The notes under the pieces are model-generated. The model worked only from the letters and a program-made list of their open reading frames with translations. It was not told where the DNA came from and searched no databases. A stretch of DNA of 64,000 nucleotides, taken from the NCBI RefSeq assembly GCF_040451425.1, contig NZ_CP144374.1:62001-126000 (forward strand), written 5' to 3'. The translations under genes were made by a program, and so were the position numbers. The stretch's first letter is position 1, and each line of letters starts with the position of its first letter. Shown in pieces: positions 8,309-17,177 of this stretch. Source of the stretch: Thermodesulfovibrio sp. 3462-1 (lineage in GTDB: Bacteria > Nitrospirota > Thermodesulfovibrionia > Thermodesulfovibrionales > Thermodesulfovibrionaceae).

Positions 8309-9256
8309 TTACACTCTGTATTTTACTATCTCTTCTTTAGTAGTTGCATCATAAATTTTTATTTTCTCCTGAGGAAGTTTAATTACAACTTCTTTTCTCT
8401 TTGAATAAAACGCACATATTGAGGCTGCAGTGTCAATGTCTTTTGCTGAATACTGTCCAATTAAAAATACAACAGGACCTTTCATGTCAGAGGGATAGAT
8501 AAATGCTCCCTTACTCAAAAGAATCTTATTTTCTTCTTCATCCCTTCCAACAATTGCCTTGCATTTTTCTGAGATTCTGAAATGTCTTCCTATTTTAAGC
8601 AATTCAACATTTTCCACAGTGAGTTCATCATGTTGCATAAGATCCTTAACTCTTCTACAAAAACTTGGATCAGTAAGCAAACATCCACCTGCTGGTTGAG
8701 GAGGCTTTTCAATTCCAAACTTTTTTGCTAAATCAATCTGAGGTTTTCTTGTTCTTCCATATATATCATATAAAAGCTCCCGATTAACAACTCCTTGTAT
8801 TTCAGGTTTTGTAGGAGGAAGAATTTTTGCAGACAGAGGCCTTAGAATCAAATCTTTCAGTGTTGCTTGTTTTTCAATGAGTTTTAGTATTTCTCTTTTC
8901 TGAGACATTGGTCTTTGAGAAAGAACTTCTCCTGTAATTACAAATGAGGCATTAAACTCTGATAATTTTTCTTTTGCTTCTTTAAGCATTAGAATTTTAC
9001 AGTCAATACATGGATTAAGATTTTTTCCGTATCCATGGGCTGGATTTTTTAAAATTTCAATAAATTTTTCTTTTATATTAATCTCTTTAATTTCAAAGCC
9101 AAATTGCCTGGCATATTCTAAATCAGACTCTTTTAAAGGTGATGTAAAGCCTGTTAAAAATTTTATGGCAATTACCTCAATGCCCTGCTGTATTACAATG
9201 ATAATTGAAAGAAGACTGTCAAGACCACCAGAATAAAGGGCAATAGCTCTATGCAT
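8309..9256 (-). CDS. PP-loop ATPase, tRNA thiouridylase-like
   Basis: The 315-residue protein begins with the adenylation PP-loop YSGGLDSLLS (SGGLDS at residues 9-14). It has a conserved NPCIDCKILML motif typical of tRNA 2-/4-thiouridylase relatives of MnmA and ThiI, and a C-terminal region resembling an NFACT-R-like RNA-binding domain. It should adenylate a base, probably a tRNA uridine, as the first step of thiolation. It lacks the THUMP domain of ThiI. The start overlaps the rfaE1 stop by 8 nt. General activity is well supported; the exact tRNA position is not. Confidence 0.75.
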   Translation of the reverse strand: MHRAIALYSGGLDSLLSIIIVIQQGIEVIAIKFLTGFTSPLKESDLEYARQFGFEIKEINIKEKFIEILKNPAHGYGKNLNPCIDCKILMLKEAKEKLSEFNASFVITGEVLSQRPMSQKREILKLIEKQATLKDLILRPLSAKILPPTKPEIQGVVNRELLYDIYGRTRKPQIDLAKKFGIEKPPQPAGGCLLTDPSFCRRVKDLMQHDELTVENVELLKIGRHFRISEKCKAIVGRDEEENKILLSKGAFIYPSDMKGPVVFLIGQYSAKDIDTAASICAFYSKRKEVVIKLPQEKIKIYDATTKEEIVKYRV

Positions 9257-10244
9257 AAGGATGGGTTTTAAGAATCTCGAGTATTTCCTCTACAGTAGCT
9301 GTAGCAGTTCCAACCTTTCCAACTACAATTCCTGCTGCTACATTAGCTATTTTTGCAGCAGAAACCAGATCTGCACCAGCAACATGAGCAAGTGTTATAG
9401 TAGCAATTACAGTGTCTCCCGCACCTGTCACATCAAATACTTTTTTTGCCACTGTTGGCAGATGAGTAACAACAACTTCAGAGTCCTTTTTTTCAAAAAG
9501 GCTCATTCCTTCCTCTCCTCTTGTTATAAGAACAGAATCGCAGGCAAGCTTTTTTAAAAGATTGAATCCAGCTTTTATAAGAGTTTTTTCATCCTTAATT
9601 TCAATTTCTGCTCCATGAGAAGCCTCAGCAAGATTTGGCGTTATAAGAGATACATGTTTGTAAAATCTGAAATGTCCTATCTTCGGGTCAACAGCAACAA
9701 AATTACCATTTTTCTTCTTATGATTAATAAGAAGCCTGAATAGTTCTTCAAAAACAACACCTTTTTTGTAATCCGATACAATGACAGCATCAAAATCAAT
9801 TAAGGCATTTTTTATCATGGAAAGAAATGTTTCCTTTGCTTTACCCTGCAGTCTTCTTGTATCTTCTATGTCAAATCTTACAATTTGTTGATTTCCTGCA
9901 ATAATTCTTGTTTTAACTGTGGTTTTTCTGGCATCTTCAAAGAGATAATCCACTTCAATACCTTTTTCTTCAAGTAAATCCTTTACAATTTTCCCGGCAA
10001 AACCCTTCCCAATTATTCCTGAAACATAAGCCTTTCCTCCAAGTGCAATGATATTATTTGCTACATTCGCAGCTCCTCCAAGTCTGTAAGACTCCTCTGT
10101 CACTTCAACAACTGGAACAGGTGCTTCTGGAGAAATTCTTGAAACCTTTCCAAAAATGTATCTATCAAGAATAATATCACCAATCACCAAAATCTTTTTA
10201 TCTTTGAATTTCTTTAAAAATTGTTCTGCCTTAGCTCTGGTCAT
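9249..10244 (-). CDS. rfaE1: D-glycero-beta-D-manno-heptose-7-phosphate kinase
   Basis: This 331-residue PfkB-family kinase matches the N-terminal half of HldE: VIGDIILDRYIFGKVSRISP, YRLGGAANVANNIIALGG, and the catalytic FDVTGAGDTVIAT anion-hole motif near the C-terminus. It has no fused adenylyltransferase domain, so it is the stand-alone RfaE1 form that makes heptose-1,7-bisphosphate for LPS core synthesis. This implies a Gram-negative outer membrane with heptose. It overlaps hisS by 14 nt. Confidence 0.9.
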   Translation of the reverse strand: MTRAKAEQFLKKFKDKKILVIGDIILDRYIFGKVSRISPEAPVPVVEVTEESYRLGGAANVANNIIALGGKAYVSGIIGKGFAGKIVKDLLEEKGIEVDYLFEDARKTTVKTRIIAGNQQIVRFDIEDTRRLQGKAKETFLSMIKNALIDFDAVIVSDYKKGVVFEELFRLLINHKKKNGNFVAVDPKIGHFRFYKHVSLITPNLAEASHGAEIEIKDEKTLIKAGFNLLKKLACDSVLITRGEEGMSLFEKKDSEVVVTHLPTVAKKVFDVTGAGDTVIATITLAHVAGADLVSAAKIANVAAGIVVGKVGTATATVEEILEILKTHPYA

Positions 10245-11490
10245 TATGCCTCCTGATCAAATCAATTAATTCCTGAAAAGAGCATTCGCCTTGTAAACCT
10301 GTCTGCATATTTTTCCATTTATAAACTCCTTTTTTTATTTCATCCTCACCAATGATTATAACTATCTTAACGCCAAATTTGTCAGCTTTTCTCATCTGGC
10401 TTTTTAAAGAGGTTTCTTCATAAGAAATTTCTGTAGGTATGTTGTTTTCTCTTAAAAAATTAACAACTTTTTTCGCTTCTGTTCTGAGGTCATTTCCAAG
10501 ATATGCCACATATACAATTGGCCTTTTAGGATTTACTGTCAATGTAGTTGAACAAAGCTCAATTAATCTTTCTATACCAATTGCAAAGCCAATGGCAGGA
10601 GTTGGGGGTCCTCCGAAAGACTCCACAAGATCATCATATCTTCCTCCTGCTGCAACAGCGTTTTGAGCGCCAAGCATGGTGGTTGTCACTTCAAAAACTG
10701 TTCTTGTGTAATAATCCAGTCCGCGAACAATTTTTGGATTTACAGTATAAGATATGCCCATTTCATCGAGCTCTTTTTGTAAACTTAAAAAATGTGCTTT
10801 ACAATCAGAGCATAAAAACTCAAGAATTAAAGGAATGTCTTTTAAAGCTTCTTTACAGGATTCTACCTTGCAATCCAGCACTCTCAAAGGATTCCTCTCA
10901 AATCTTCTTTTGCAGTCATCGCATAATCTGGATACTCTATTTGATAGGAAATTAAAGAGTATTTTTCTGTATTGTGCTCTACATTCTTTGCATCCAAGAG
11001 AATTTATTTCGTAAGCTAAATTTTTTATTTTTAATTTCTCAAGAAATATTTTAAGCATATAAATTAGTTCAGCATCTATAAAGGAAGAGCTTACTCCAAA
11101 ACATTCCACCCCAATCTGATGAAACTGTCTGAGTCTTCCTTTTTGCGGTCTCTCATATCTAAACATGGGACCAATGTAGTAAAACTTCTGTGGAGCTGGA
11201 TTATTGAAAAGTCCGTGTTGAATGTAAGCTCTCACAACAGAAGCAGTTCCTTCAGGCCTTAAAGCAACAGTTCGTCCTTTTTTGTCATTAAAAATATACA
11301 TTTCCTTTTCAACTATATCTGTATTCTCACCAATACTTCTTAAAAAAATTTCAGCCTTCTCTAAAATAGGCGTTCTTATCTCCTGAAAATTATAATTTTC
11401 GAATATTTCTCTAACATTATTCTCAATGTGTTGCCATAGATGGATCTCCTCTATAATATCCTGCATTCCCCTGAGGGAGCTAAATCTCAC
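10231..11490 (-). CDS. hisS: Histidyl-tRNA synthetase
   Basis: This class II synthetase has motif 1 (FQEIRTPILEKAEIF), motif 2 (ALRPEGTASVVRAYI and MFRYERPQKGRLRQFHQIGVE), the histidine-binding LDYYTRTVFEV and the motif 3 GGRYDDLVESFGG / PAIGFAIGIERL. The C-terminal anticodon-binding domain follows. GTG 11490 is taken as the start (419 residues) because AGGGGAAG precedes it and the protein then begins in the usual way, RFSSLRGMQDI. A TTG at 11523 would add 11 residues. It overlaps the DivIVA-like gene by 11 nt. Confidence 0.93.
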   Translation of the reverse strand: MRFSSLRGMQDIIEEIHLWQHIENNVREIFENYNFQEIRTPILEKAEIFLRSIGENTDIVEKEMYIFNDKKGRTVALRPEGTASVVRAYIQHGLFNNPAPQKFYYIGPMFRYERPQKGRLRQFHQIGVECFGVSSSFIDAELIYMLKIFLEKLKIKNLAYEINSLGCKECRAQYRKILFNFLSNRVSRLCDDCKRRFERNPLRVLDCKVESCKEALKDIPLILEFLCSDCKAHFLSLQKELDEMGISYTVNPKIVRGLDYYTRTVFEVTTTMLGAQNAVAAGGRYDDLVESFGGPPTPAIGFAIGIERLIELCSTTLTVNPKRPIVYVAYLGNDLRTEAKKVVNFLRENNIPTEISYEETSLKSQMRKADKFGVKIVIIIGEDEIKKGVYKWKNMQTGLQGECSFQELIDLIRRHNDQS

Positions 11491-11950
11491 TTTCTTCCCC
11501 TTCTCTTTCTTTATCAAATTCAAGCATTCTTAAGTGACTTTCAATAAGCCTTTTTATTTCCTCTTTAAAATGTCTTCTTATGCCTTTTAGATCAACAATA
11601 TCCTCATGAATTTTTACAACTTTTTCCTGTGCTTCTTTGATAATGTTTTCTGCTTTTAATTCAGCCTCCTTAATTATAAGTTCAGCCTCTTTTTTGGCAT
11701 TTGCTTTATAGTCTTCAACAAGTTTTTGTGCTGTCATCAATGTATCTCTAATTGATTGCTCAATTTTTCTGCATTCTTCTAACTGATTCTCAAGAATTAC
11801 TACTTTTTCTTTTAACATAGAGTTTTCTTTTAAGAGTTCTTCCAGCTCTTCCCTTATAAGCTCCAGAAAAGAGTATACTTCATCCATGTCAAAGCCTCTG
11901 AATTTGACCTTGAACTGCTTTTGCTGAATATCAAGGGGTGTAATTCTCAT
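11480..11950 (-). CDS. DivIVA-domain protein
   Basis: The 156-residue protein has the DivIVA N-terminal motif ITPLDIQQKQFKVKFRGFDMDEVYSFLE, followed by a long coiled coil rich in E, K and L (about residues 35-140). DivIVA/GpsB proteins bind curved membrane and place division or cell-wall machinery. In yggS-yggT-divIVA clusters this order is conserved from Gram-positives to Nitrospirota. It overlaps yggT by 4 nt. Confidence 0.88.
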   Translation of the reverse strand: MRITPLDIQQKQFKVKFRGFDMDEVYSFLELIREELEELLKENSMLKEKVVILENQLEECRKIEQSIRDTLMTAQKLVEDYKANAKKEAELIIKEAELKAENIIKEAQEKVVKIHEDIVDLKGIRRHFKEEIKRLIESHLRMLEFDKEREGEESEI

Positions 11951-12255
11951 ATAATTCCTCCTTTAATTCTGTAACCAAGCTCAATAAGGCTTGGAATTAA
12001 AAACCTCTGTAAAAAATATATTATAAGCAAAAGAATTAATGGTGAAATATCAACGGGTAGTCTCAGAGGCAGAAGCCTTCTTATTGGACGAAGGAGAGGT
12101 TCTGTAACAGAGTAGAGAAATCTAACAATTGGATTATAGGGATCTGGATTTACCCAGCTAATTATTGCTGCAATAATTACAATAAATGTATAAATCGTAA
12201 AGACAATATCTAAAATGCTTGCCAGTGCAATTATAAGATTTCCAAGTATAAACAT
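11947..12255 (-). CDS. YggT family membrane protein
   Basis: The 102-residue protein has two hydrophobic segments on either side of the family motif SWVNPDPYNPIVRFLYSVTEPLLRP, with a basic IRRLLP stretch. It is a conserved inner-membrane protein of the division-associated yggS-yggT-divIVA group. Function in other bacteria has been linked to osmotic tolerance and division but is not settled. Confidence 0.88.
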   Translation of the reverse strand: MFILGNLIIALASILDIVFTIYTFIVIIAAIISWVNPDPYNPIVRFLYSVTEPLLRPIRRLLPLRLPVDISPLILLLIIYFLQRFLIPSLIELGYRIKGGII

Positions 12256-12263
12256 TTTTCACC

Positions 12264-13052
12264 TCAGTCTTGCATACTAAGTTCTTGAGCTCTTTTTGTT
12301 GCTTCTTGTAATGTTTTAAAAATTATTTCTCTCAGAGTTCCTTGAGATAAAATCCTGAGACCTGCCTCTGTTGTTCCACCGGGAGATGTTACTTTCTGTC
12401 TGATTTTATCAGGTGGAAGTCCGCTGTCAAGGAGTTTTGCTGTTCCAATAAATGTTTGCACTACAAGTTCCCTTGCTATGTCCTCAGCGAATCCAAGCTC
12501 TGTTGCCACATCTATAAACTGCTCAACTATGTAACATAAAAATCCTGGTCCACTGCCTGACAGAGCAGTGACAAGATTCATGTATTGTTCTGGCAGTGTA
12601 ATTACTTTTCCCACACTCATAAATATTTCTCTTACTGGTGCTATAATCTTCATTTCAAGACACTCGCAAATGGCAAGAACAGTTATTGCCTCTCCTACTG
12701 TAGCTGCAAGATTTGGCATAGCTCTGATTAGCTTGTCTGTTTTAAGATATTTTTGAATAAACCGAAGAGGAATTCCTGCAGCAATTGAAACCACAGTATG
12801 TTTTTCTGAAACAGCATCTTTTATTTCTTCAAGAACCTCTTTCATATTTTGAGGCTTTACTGCTAATACAACAATCTGAGATAAATTAACTACCTCTTTG
12901 TTTGAAGGTGTTGTCCTCACTCCATAACAGTTTTCAAGATATCTTCTTCTTTCTTCAATTGGTTCAGATACAATGATATTTTTTTTCCCTTCTTTAACAA
13001 GCCCTCTTATAAGGGCTTCTGCCATGTTACCTCCGCCAATAAAACCAATCAT
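12264..13052 (-). CDS. proC: Pyrroline-5-carboxylate reductase
   Basis: The 262-residue protein opens with the Rossmann motif IGFIGGGNMAEALIRGL and has VVLAVKPQNM, MPNLAATVGEA and the C-terminal signature VTALSGSGPGFLCYIVEQ / QKVTSPGGTTEAGL. It carries out the last step of proline synthesis using NAD(P)H. It sits between yggS and yggT, the usual neighbourhood in many bacteria. Confidence 0.95.
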   Translation of the reverse strand: MIGFIGGGNMAEALIRGLVKEGKKNIIVSEPIEERRRYLENCYGVRTTPSNKEVVNLSQIVVLAVKPQNMKEVLEEIKDAVSEKHTVVSIAAGIPLRFIQKYLKTDKLIRAMPNLAATVGEAITVLAICECLEMKIIAPVREIFMSVGKVITLPEQYMNLVTALSGSGPGFLCYIVEQFIDVATELGFAEDIARELVVQTFIGTAKLLDSGLPPDKIRQKVTSPGGTTEAGLRILSQGTLREIIFKTLQEATKRAQELSMQD

Positions 13053-13066
13053 TTTATTTTACCCCC

Positions 13067-13765
13067 TCAATTTATTCTTTGCCCGAAAAGGGCTGTGCCA
13101 ATTCTTACCATTGTAGCACCTTCCTCGATTGCTACTTCAAAATCATTTGACATCCCCATTGAAAGCTCAGTAAGGGCATATCCTTTTTGAAATAAACTGT
13201 CTTTTATCTGTCTTAGTTTTCTGAAATAGGGTCTTGCATTCTCCGGATTTTCAAAATAGGGAGGGATTGTCATAAGTCCTTCTACTTTAATATTTGGAAG
13301 TCGAAAACATAGTTCCACTAATTTTTCTGTATTTTCAGGCTCTATCCCAAATTTAGATTCTTCCTCTGAGAGTTTTACCTGAATTAAAACTCTTTGAATT
13401 TTACCGATTTTTTCTGCTTCCTTATTTATCAATACTGCAAGCTTTTCTGAATCAACTGAGTGAATTACTTCAAAGAGCCTTAGAGCATCCTTTACTTTGT
13501 TGCTCTGCAAATGCCCTATCATATGCCACTCAATATTTATCTGCCATTGAGCTATAAAATCTTTTAAAGCCTCTATTTTATTTTTTGCTTCCTGAACTCT
13601 GTTTTCCCCAAAAATTCTTAAGCCAAGTTGGGCTGCCTCTTTTATTTTATCAATGCCCTGAGATTTTGTTACAGCCACAACTTTAATTTCCTCTGGATTT
13701 CTACCTGCTCTCAAAGCAGCGTAGGTTATTTTTTTAAAAACAGATGATATTCTTTCTGAAAGCAT
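13067..13765 (-). CDS. YggS-type PLP homeostasis protein
   Basis: The 232-residue protein has the alanine-racemase-like N-terminal barrel with PLP lysine in VVAVTKSQ, GENRVQEAKNK, WHMIGHLQSNKV and SMGMSNDFEVAIEEGATMVRIGTALFG. YggS/PLPBP proteins buffer pyridoxal phosphate and have no known racemase activity. ATG 13765 is preferred over an upstream TTG. A TATAAT on the minus strand (13777-13782) lies 11 nt before it, so the transcript may lack a leader. Confidence 0.9.
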   Translation of the reverse strand: MLSERISSVFKKITYAALRAGRNPEEIKVVAVTKSQGIDKIKEAAQLGLRIFGENRVQEAKNKIEALKDFIAQWQINIEWHMIGHLQSNKVKDALRLFEVIHSVDSEKLAVLINKEAEKIGKIQRVLIQVKLSEEESKFGIEPENTEKLVELCFRLPNIKVEGLMTIPPYFENPENARPYFRKLRQIKDSLFQKGYALTELSMGMSNDFEVAIEEGATMVRIGTALFGQRIN

Positions 13766-13767
13766 AC

Positions 13768-13782
13768 TATAATACAATTATA
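13768..13782. promoter_or_regulatory. Face-to-face divergent -10 boxes
   Basis: TATAAT on the plus strand (13768-13773) serves the histidine kinase at 13784. TATAAT on the minus strand (13777-13782) serves yggS at 13765. Both perfect boxes fit in an 18-nt gap between the two start codons, so each promoter's upstream half lies in the other gene. Only 10-11 nt separate each box from its ATG. I do not see a convincing -35 for either. Confidence 0.5.
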
Positions 13783-13783
13783 C

Positions 13784-15193
13784 ATGATTATGAAAATCCT
13801 TGATAGACTTTCTTTAAAGTGGAAGTTTATGGTGCTTCTGCTTTTACTTAATTTTACTTTAATGTCCACACTTTATATATTTTATACACAAACTGAAAGA
13901 AGACTGTTAAAGGAAATAGAACGACAGACTGCAGATCTTACAAAGGCTATTCAGATAGGAGTTGAAGAGGTCACCCGTGGTGGCTCAAACAAACTTACAG
14001 AATATCTTAATAAACTCAATACTAAAGGAATAAAAGAAGTCTCCATAATTAGTAATCAGCAAGAGATTATTGCAAGCACTAATCCACAAAACATAGGAAA
14101 GCCAATAACTCACAGGAAGAAAGAATTGATTATCAAAGCAGAACTTGGGGAACCAGTATTTGAAGAAGAAAATATTTATAATGTAATTGTACCAGTAATA
14201 GCAGGTAATGTTCAGTATGGATATATTCATTTGAGAATTAATAAAGATGATTTTTCAAAGATTTTAAAAAACAATGCAGTTAAAAGAATGCTTACAACTT
14301 TGATTATATTTTCCATAGGCATAATTATAACCTACATCATTTCTTTAAGATATACCAAGCCAATTGATAGCTTAACTCAGGCTGCAATAAAGGTTGCTCA
14401 GGGTGATTTTAATTATAGATTAAACATCAACAGAAAAGATGAAATAGGCAAAATAGCAGAAAGTTTTAACTTTATGATTCAGAAGTTGCAGGAAAATCAG
14501 ATGCTTCAGGAAAGACTTAGAGAAGCAGAACATCTTGCAGCAATTGGACAGCTCAGCAGAACAATTGCTCATGAAATAAGAAATCCTCTTAATTTTATAA
14601 ACTTAAGCATTGATCATCTTATAGAAAAACTAAAAAAACAACAAAATGATAATACTTATATAAAACTTCTTGAAAGCATGAAACAAGAAATTTACAGGGT
14701 AAACAATCTAATTACAGAATATCTTGAATATACAAGGCCATTAAAGTTGAATAGAAAATTTGTAAGTGTTATAGAGATAATAGATGAAGTAGTCTCAATT
14801 ATTGAACCAACTGCAGAGCACAGAGGCATTAATATCTATAAAGATTACAAAGTTGATTTTACTGTCAATCTTGATGTAGATTTGATAAAAAGCTGTCTTT
14901 TAAATATTATTAAGAACGCAATAGATGCAATGAAAGACTCTGAAGTTAAAAATCTTTTTATTCAAACAGAGATTATAGAAGACAATCTTTTAATCAAAAT
15001 ATCTGATACAGGCTGTGGAGTACCCGAGGATGTTATTGATAAAATTTTTGAACCTTTATTCTCTACTAAAAAAGAAGGACTTGGGCTCGGGCTTCCTCTG
15101 GCAAAAAAAGTTATAGAAGAGCATGGTGGTAAAATAGAATTTTCAAGTAAAACAGGACAAGGCAGCGAAGTAAAAATTTATCTGCCGGTTTAA
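13784..15193 (+). CDS. Sensor histidine kinase (NtrB/ZraS-like)
   Basis: The 469-residue kinase has two transmembrane segments (about residues 13-30 and 165-185) bracketing a periplasmic sensor. A HAMP domain (PIDSLTQAAIKVAQGDFNYR), HisKA with the phosphorylated His263 in IAHEIRNPLNF, and a HATPase domain with NIIKNAIDAM, DTGCGVPE and GLGLGLPLAKK follow. The HEIRNP type is usual for kinases paired with sigma-54 activators, and one follows after 3 nt. The input signal is unknown. A TATAAT 10 nt before the start suggests a leaderless transcript. Confidence 0.92.
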   Translation: MIMKILDRLSLKWKFMVLLLLLNFTLMSTLYIFYTQTERRLLKEIERQTADLTKAIQIGVEEVTRGGSNKLTEYLNKLNTKGIKEVSIISNQQEIIASTNPQNIGKPITHRKKELIIKAELGEPVFEEENIYNVIVPVIAGNVQYGYIHLRINKDDFSKILKNNAVKRMLTTLIIFSIGIIITYIISLRYTKPIDSLTQAAIKVAQGDFNYRLNINRKDEIGKIAESFNFMIQKLQENQMLQERLREAEHLAAIGQLSRTIAHEIRNPLNFINLSIDHLIEKLKKQQNDNTYIKLLESMKQEIYRVNNLITEYLEYTRPLKLNRKFVSVIEIIDEVVSIIEPTAEHRGINIYKDYKVDFTVNLDVDLIKSCLLNIIKNAIDAMKDSEVKNLFIQTEIIEDNLLIKISDTGCGVPEDVIDKIFEPLFSTKKEGLGLGLPLAKKVIEEHGGKIEFSSKTGQGSEVKIYLPV

Positions 15194-15196
15194 TCA

Positions 15197-16582
15197 ATGA
15201 CAACAATACTGATAATAGATGATGAACAGTTACAAAGAGAAATTCTCCAGACAATTCTCTCAGAAGAAGGTTATAATGTTTACACTGCCTCATGTTTAGA
15301 AGAAGCAAAAGAAATAATTGGCAAAGTCCTTCCAGATATAATTCTTACTGATTTAAAACTGGGAACTCAAAATGGGATTGAAATCCTTAATAGTCTTCCA
15401 GAAGAACCTTTCAAGCCTGCTGTAATTGTCATTACTGCTTTTGGAACAATCTCTTCCGCAGTTGATGCTATAAAAAAAGGAGCCTTTGATTATCTTACAA
15501 AACCCCTTGATAAAGAAGTTCTTTTAGTGACTGTAAAAAAAGCAGAAGAAAGAATGAATCTTATTAAAGAAAATCTGAGGCTAAGAAAGGAGCTTTATGA
15601 GAAATTCAAAATTGAAGGTATAATCGGAAAATCAAAAAAAATGCTTCAAGTGCTGGATATAGTTAAAAAAGTAACTCCAACAAATGCAACAGTGTTAATA
15701 TATGGCGAATCAGGGACAGGTAAGGAACTTATCGCAAAAGCAATTCACTATAATTCACCAAGAAAAGACAGACCCTTCATTGCAATAAATTGTGCAGCAA
15801 TTCCTGAAACATTGATAGAAAGTGAACTTTTTGGTTATGAACCAGGAGCGTTCACAGGTGCAAATACAAGAAAAATAGGACTCATTGAAGCAGCAGATAA
15901 AGGAACACTTTTTCTTGATGAAATTGCTGAACTTCCTTTAGCAACTCAATCTAAACTTCTCAGAGTGCTTCAGGAAAAAGAAGTAAGAAGAATTGGTGGT
16001 AAAGATACAATCAGGGTTGATGTGAGAATAATTGCAGCAACAAACAAAAATCTCTCTACAGAGGTGGAAAAAAATAAATTCAGAGAAGACCTTTATTACA
16101 GATTAAAAGTCATAACAGTGGAAATACCTCCTTTACGGGAGAGAAAAGAGGACATTCCAGAGCTTGTAAACTTTTTCATTGAAAAATACTCAAGAGAATT
16201 TGGAAAAAGAATTAATGGAATTGACAACTCTGCAATGGAGGCTTTATTTAATTATCACTGGCCTGGCAATATAAGACAGTTAGAGACAGTTATTGAAAGA
16301 GCAATAATTATTTGTGAAGGAGAAAAAATCACCCTAAAGGATATTCAGGATGAATTAAAGATTTCCATGCCAAGAAATGTCTTTGAGATAGATATACCTG
16401 ATGAGGGAATAAATTACGAAGAGCTTGAAAAAGAGTTACTAAAAAAAGCTCTGGTTAAATCCAATTATGTTATTGCAAAGGCAGCAAGATTACTTGGAAT
16501 GAGCTACAAAACATTCTGGTACAGACTTGAAAAATTCGGACTTTCTGAAAATTTTCCGAAAAGGGAAAATTTCCTTAAATGA
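15197..16582 (+). CDS. Sigma-54-dependent response regulator (NtrC family)
   Basis: The 461-residue protein has a receiver domain with phospho-acceptor Asp52 (ILTDLKLG), and an AAA+ domain with Walker A GESGTGKE, the sigma-54 contact loop GAFTGA and Walker B LFLDEIAEL. A Fis-type helix-turn-helix lies at the C-terminus (VIAKAARLLGMSYKTFWYRL). It is the cognate regulator of the kinase upstream. A possible sigma-54 promoter 48 nt downstream of its stop suggests that the next gene is one target. Confidence 0.94.
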   Translation: MTTILIIDDEQLQREILQTILSEEGYNVYTASCLEEAKEIIGKVLPDIILTDLKLGTQNGIEILNSLPEEPFKPAVIVITAFGTISSAVDAIKKGAFDYLTKPLDKEVLLVTVKKAEERMNLIKENLRLRKELYEKFKIEGIIGKSKKMLQVLDIVKKVTPTNATVLIYGESGTGKELIAKAIHYNSPRKDRPFIAINCAAIPETLIESELFGYEPGAFTGANTRKIGLIEAADKGTLFLDEIAELPLATQSKLLRVLQEKEVRRIGGKDTIRVDVRIIAATNKNLSTEVEKNKFREDLYYRLKVITVEIPPLRERKEDIPELVNFFIEKYSREFGKRINGIDNSAMEALFNYHWPGNIRQLETVIERAIIICEGEKITLKDIQDELKISMPRNVFEIDIPDEGINYEELEKELLKKALVKSNYVIAKAARLLGMSYKTFWYRLEKFGLSENFPKRENFLK

Positions 16583-16629
16583 GGAAATCTCTATTAACGA
16601 AAAGGTAAGATAGATAACCTTATGTATGC

Positions 16630-16645
16630 TGGCATAAAATTTGTA
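16630..16645 (+). promoter_or_regulatory. Possible sigma-54 (-24/-12) promoter
   Basis: TGGCAT (16630-16635) and TTGTA (16641-16645) fit the TGGCAC-N5-TTGCA consensus. There are exactly 10 nt between the invariant GG and the GT that stands where GC is expected. It lies between the NtrC-type regulator and the secreted protein at 16717, the place where a target promoter of the pair would be expected. The GC-to-GT mismatch at -12 lowers confidence. Confidence 0.45.
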
Positions 16646-16716
16646 TAGTATATTTTAGAGCTAAAGACTGAAATCCCTTTGAAAAAAACAGAAAAGAAAG
16701 GAGGTGACAAAAGAGG

Positions 16717-17124
16717 ATGAAGAAAATTTTAGCAGTAGTAATGGCATTGGTATTTGCTCTTACAGTAACAGCAGCATTTGCTCAGCCTCAGGCAAAACCA
16801 GCAGAGCCTGCAAAGAAAGCAGAGCCTGCAAAACCAGCAGAGCCTGCAAAGAAAGCAGCTAAGGAAAAGGTAAAAAGCATTACTGGTGAGGTTACAGCTG
16901 TTGACACAGTTGGCAAAACCATCACAGTAAAAAGCAAAAAGCAGGAGCTCACAATTGCAGTAACAGATGAGCAGATTAAGGACGTTAAGGCTGGTGATAA
17001 GGTTGTAGTAAAATACACTGAGAAAGATGGCAAGGCTACAGCAAAGAGCGTAAAGAAAGTTGCAGCCAAGGCTGAGAAAAAAGCTAAAGGAAAGAAAGAA
17101 GAAAAACCAGCTGAAAAGAAATAG
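16717..17124 (+). CDS. Small secreted Ala/Lys/Pro-rich protein
   Basis: The 135-residue product has a Sec signal peptide (VVMALVFALTVTAAFAQ). A low-complexity PAEPAKKAEPAKPAEPAKK segment and a small beta-rich domain follow (residues about 52-110: SITGEVTAVDTVGKTITVKS and GDKVVVKYTEKDGKATAKSV), then a Lys-rich tail. The beta part resembles DUF5666/OB-like periplasmic domains. Strong GGAGGTG at 16700-16706 precedes the start. It has no Cys or His, so it is not a ZraP-like metal binder. It may be an envelope-stress effector under the upstream two-component pair. Its own terminator follows at 17141. Confidence 0.7.
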   Translation: MKKILAVVMALVFALTVTAAFAQPQAKPAEPAKKAEPAKPAEPAKKAAKEKVKSITGEVTAVDTVGKTITVKSKKQELTIAVTDEQIKDVKAGDKVVVKYTEKDGKATAKSVKKVAAKAEKKAKGKKEEKPAEKK

Positions 17125-17140
17125 TAAGCTTTCAGTAGAA

Positions 17141-17175
17141 AGGTGGAGGATTAATCCTCCACCTTAATTTTTTTA
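17141..17175 (+). terminator. Rho-independent terminator
   Basis: A perfect 10-bp stem AGGTGGAGGA / TCCTCCACCT with a TTAA loop (17141-17164) is followed by TAATTTTTTTA. It ends the transcript of the secreted protein gene. It is the clearest intrinsic terminator in the window. Confidence 0.9.
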
Positions 17176-17177
17176 TT

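Noticed and set aside
9261-9557. Antisense frame in rfaE1, and similar frames opposite hisS, comEC, gyrA and glgB
   Set aside because: They run inside well-supported genes, lack ribosome sites and have odd composition (Ser/Cys/Asn-rich).
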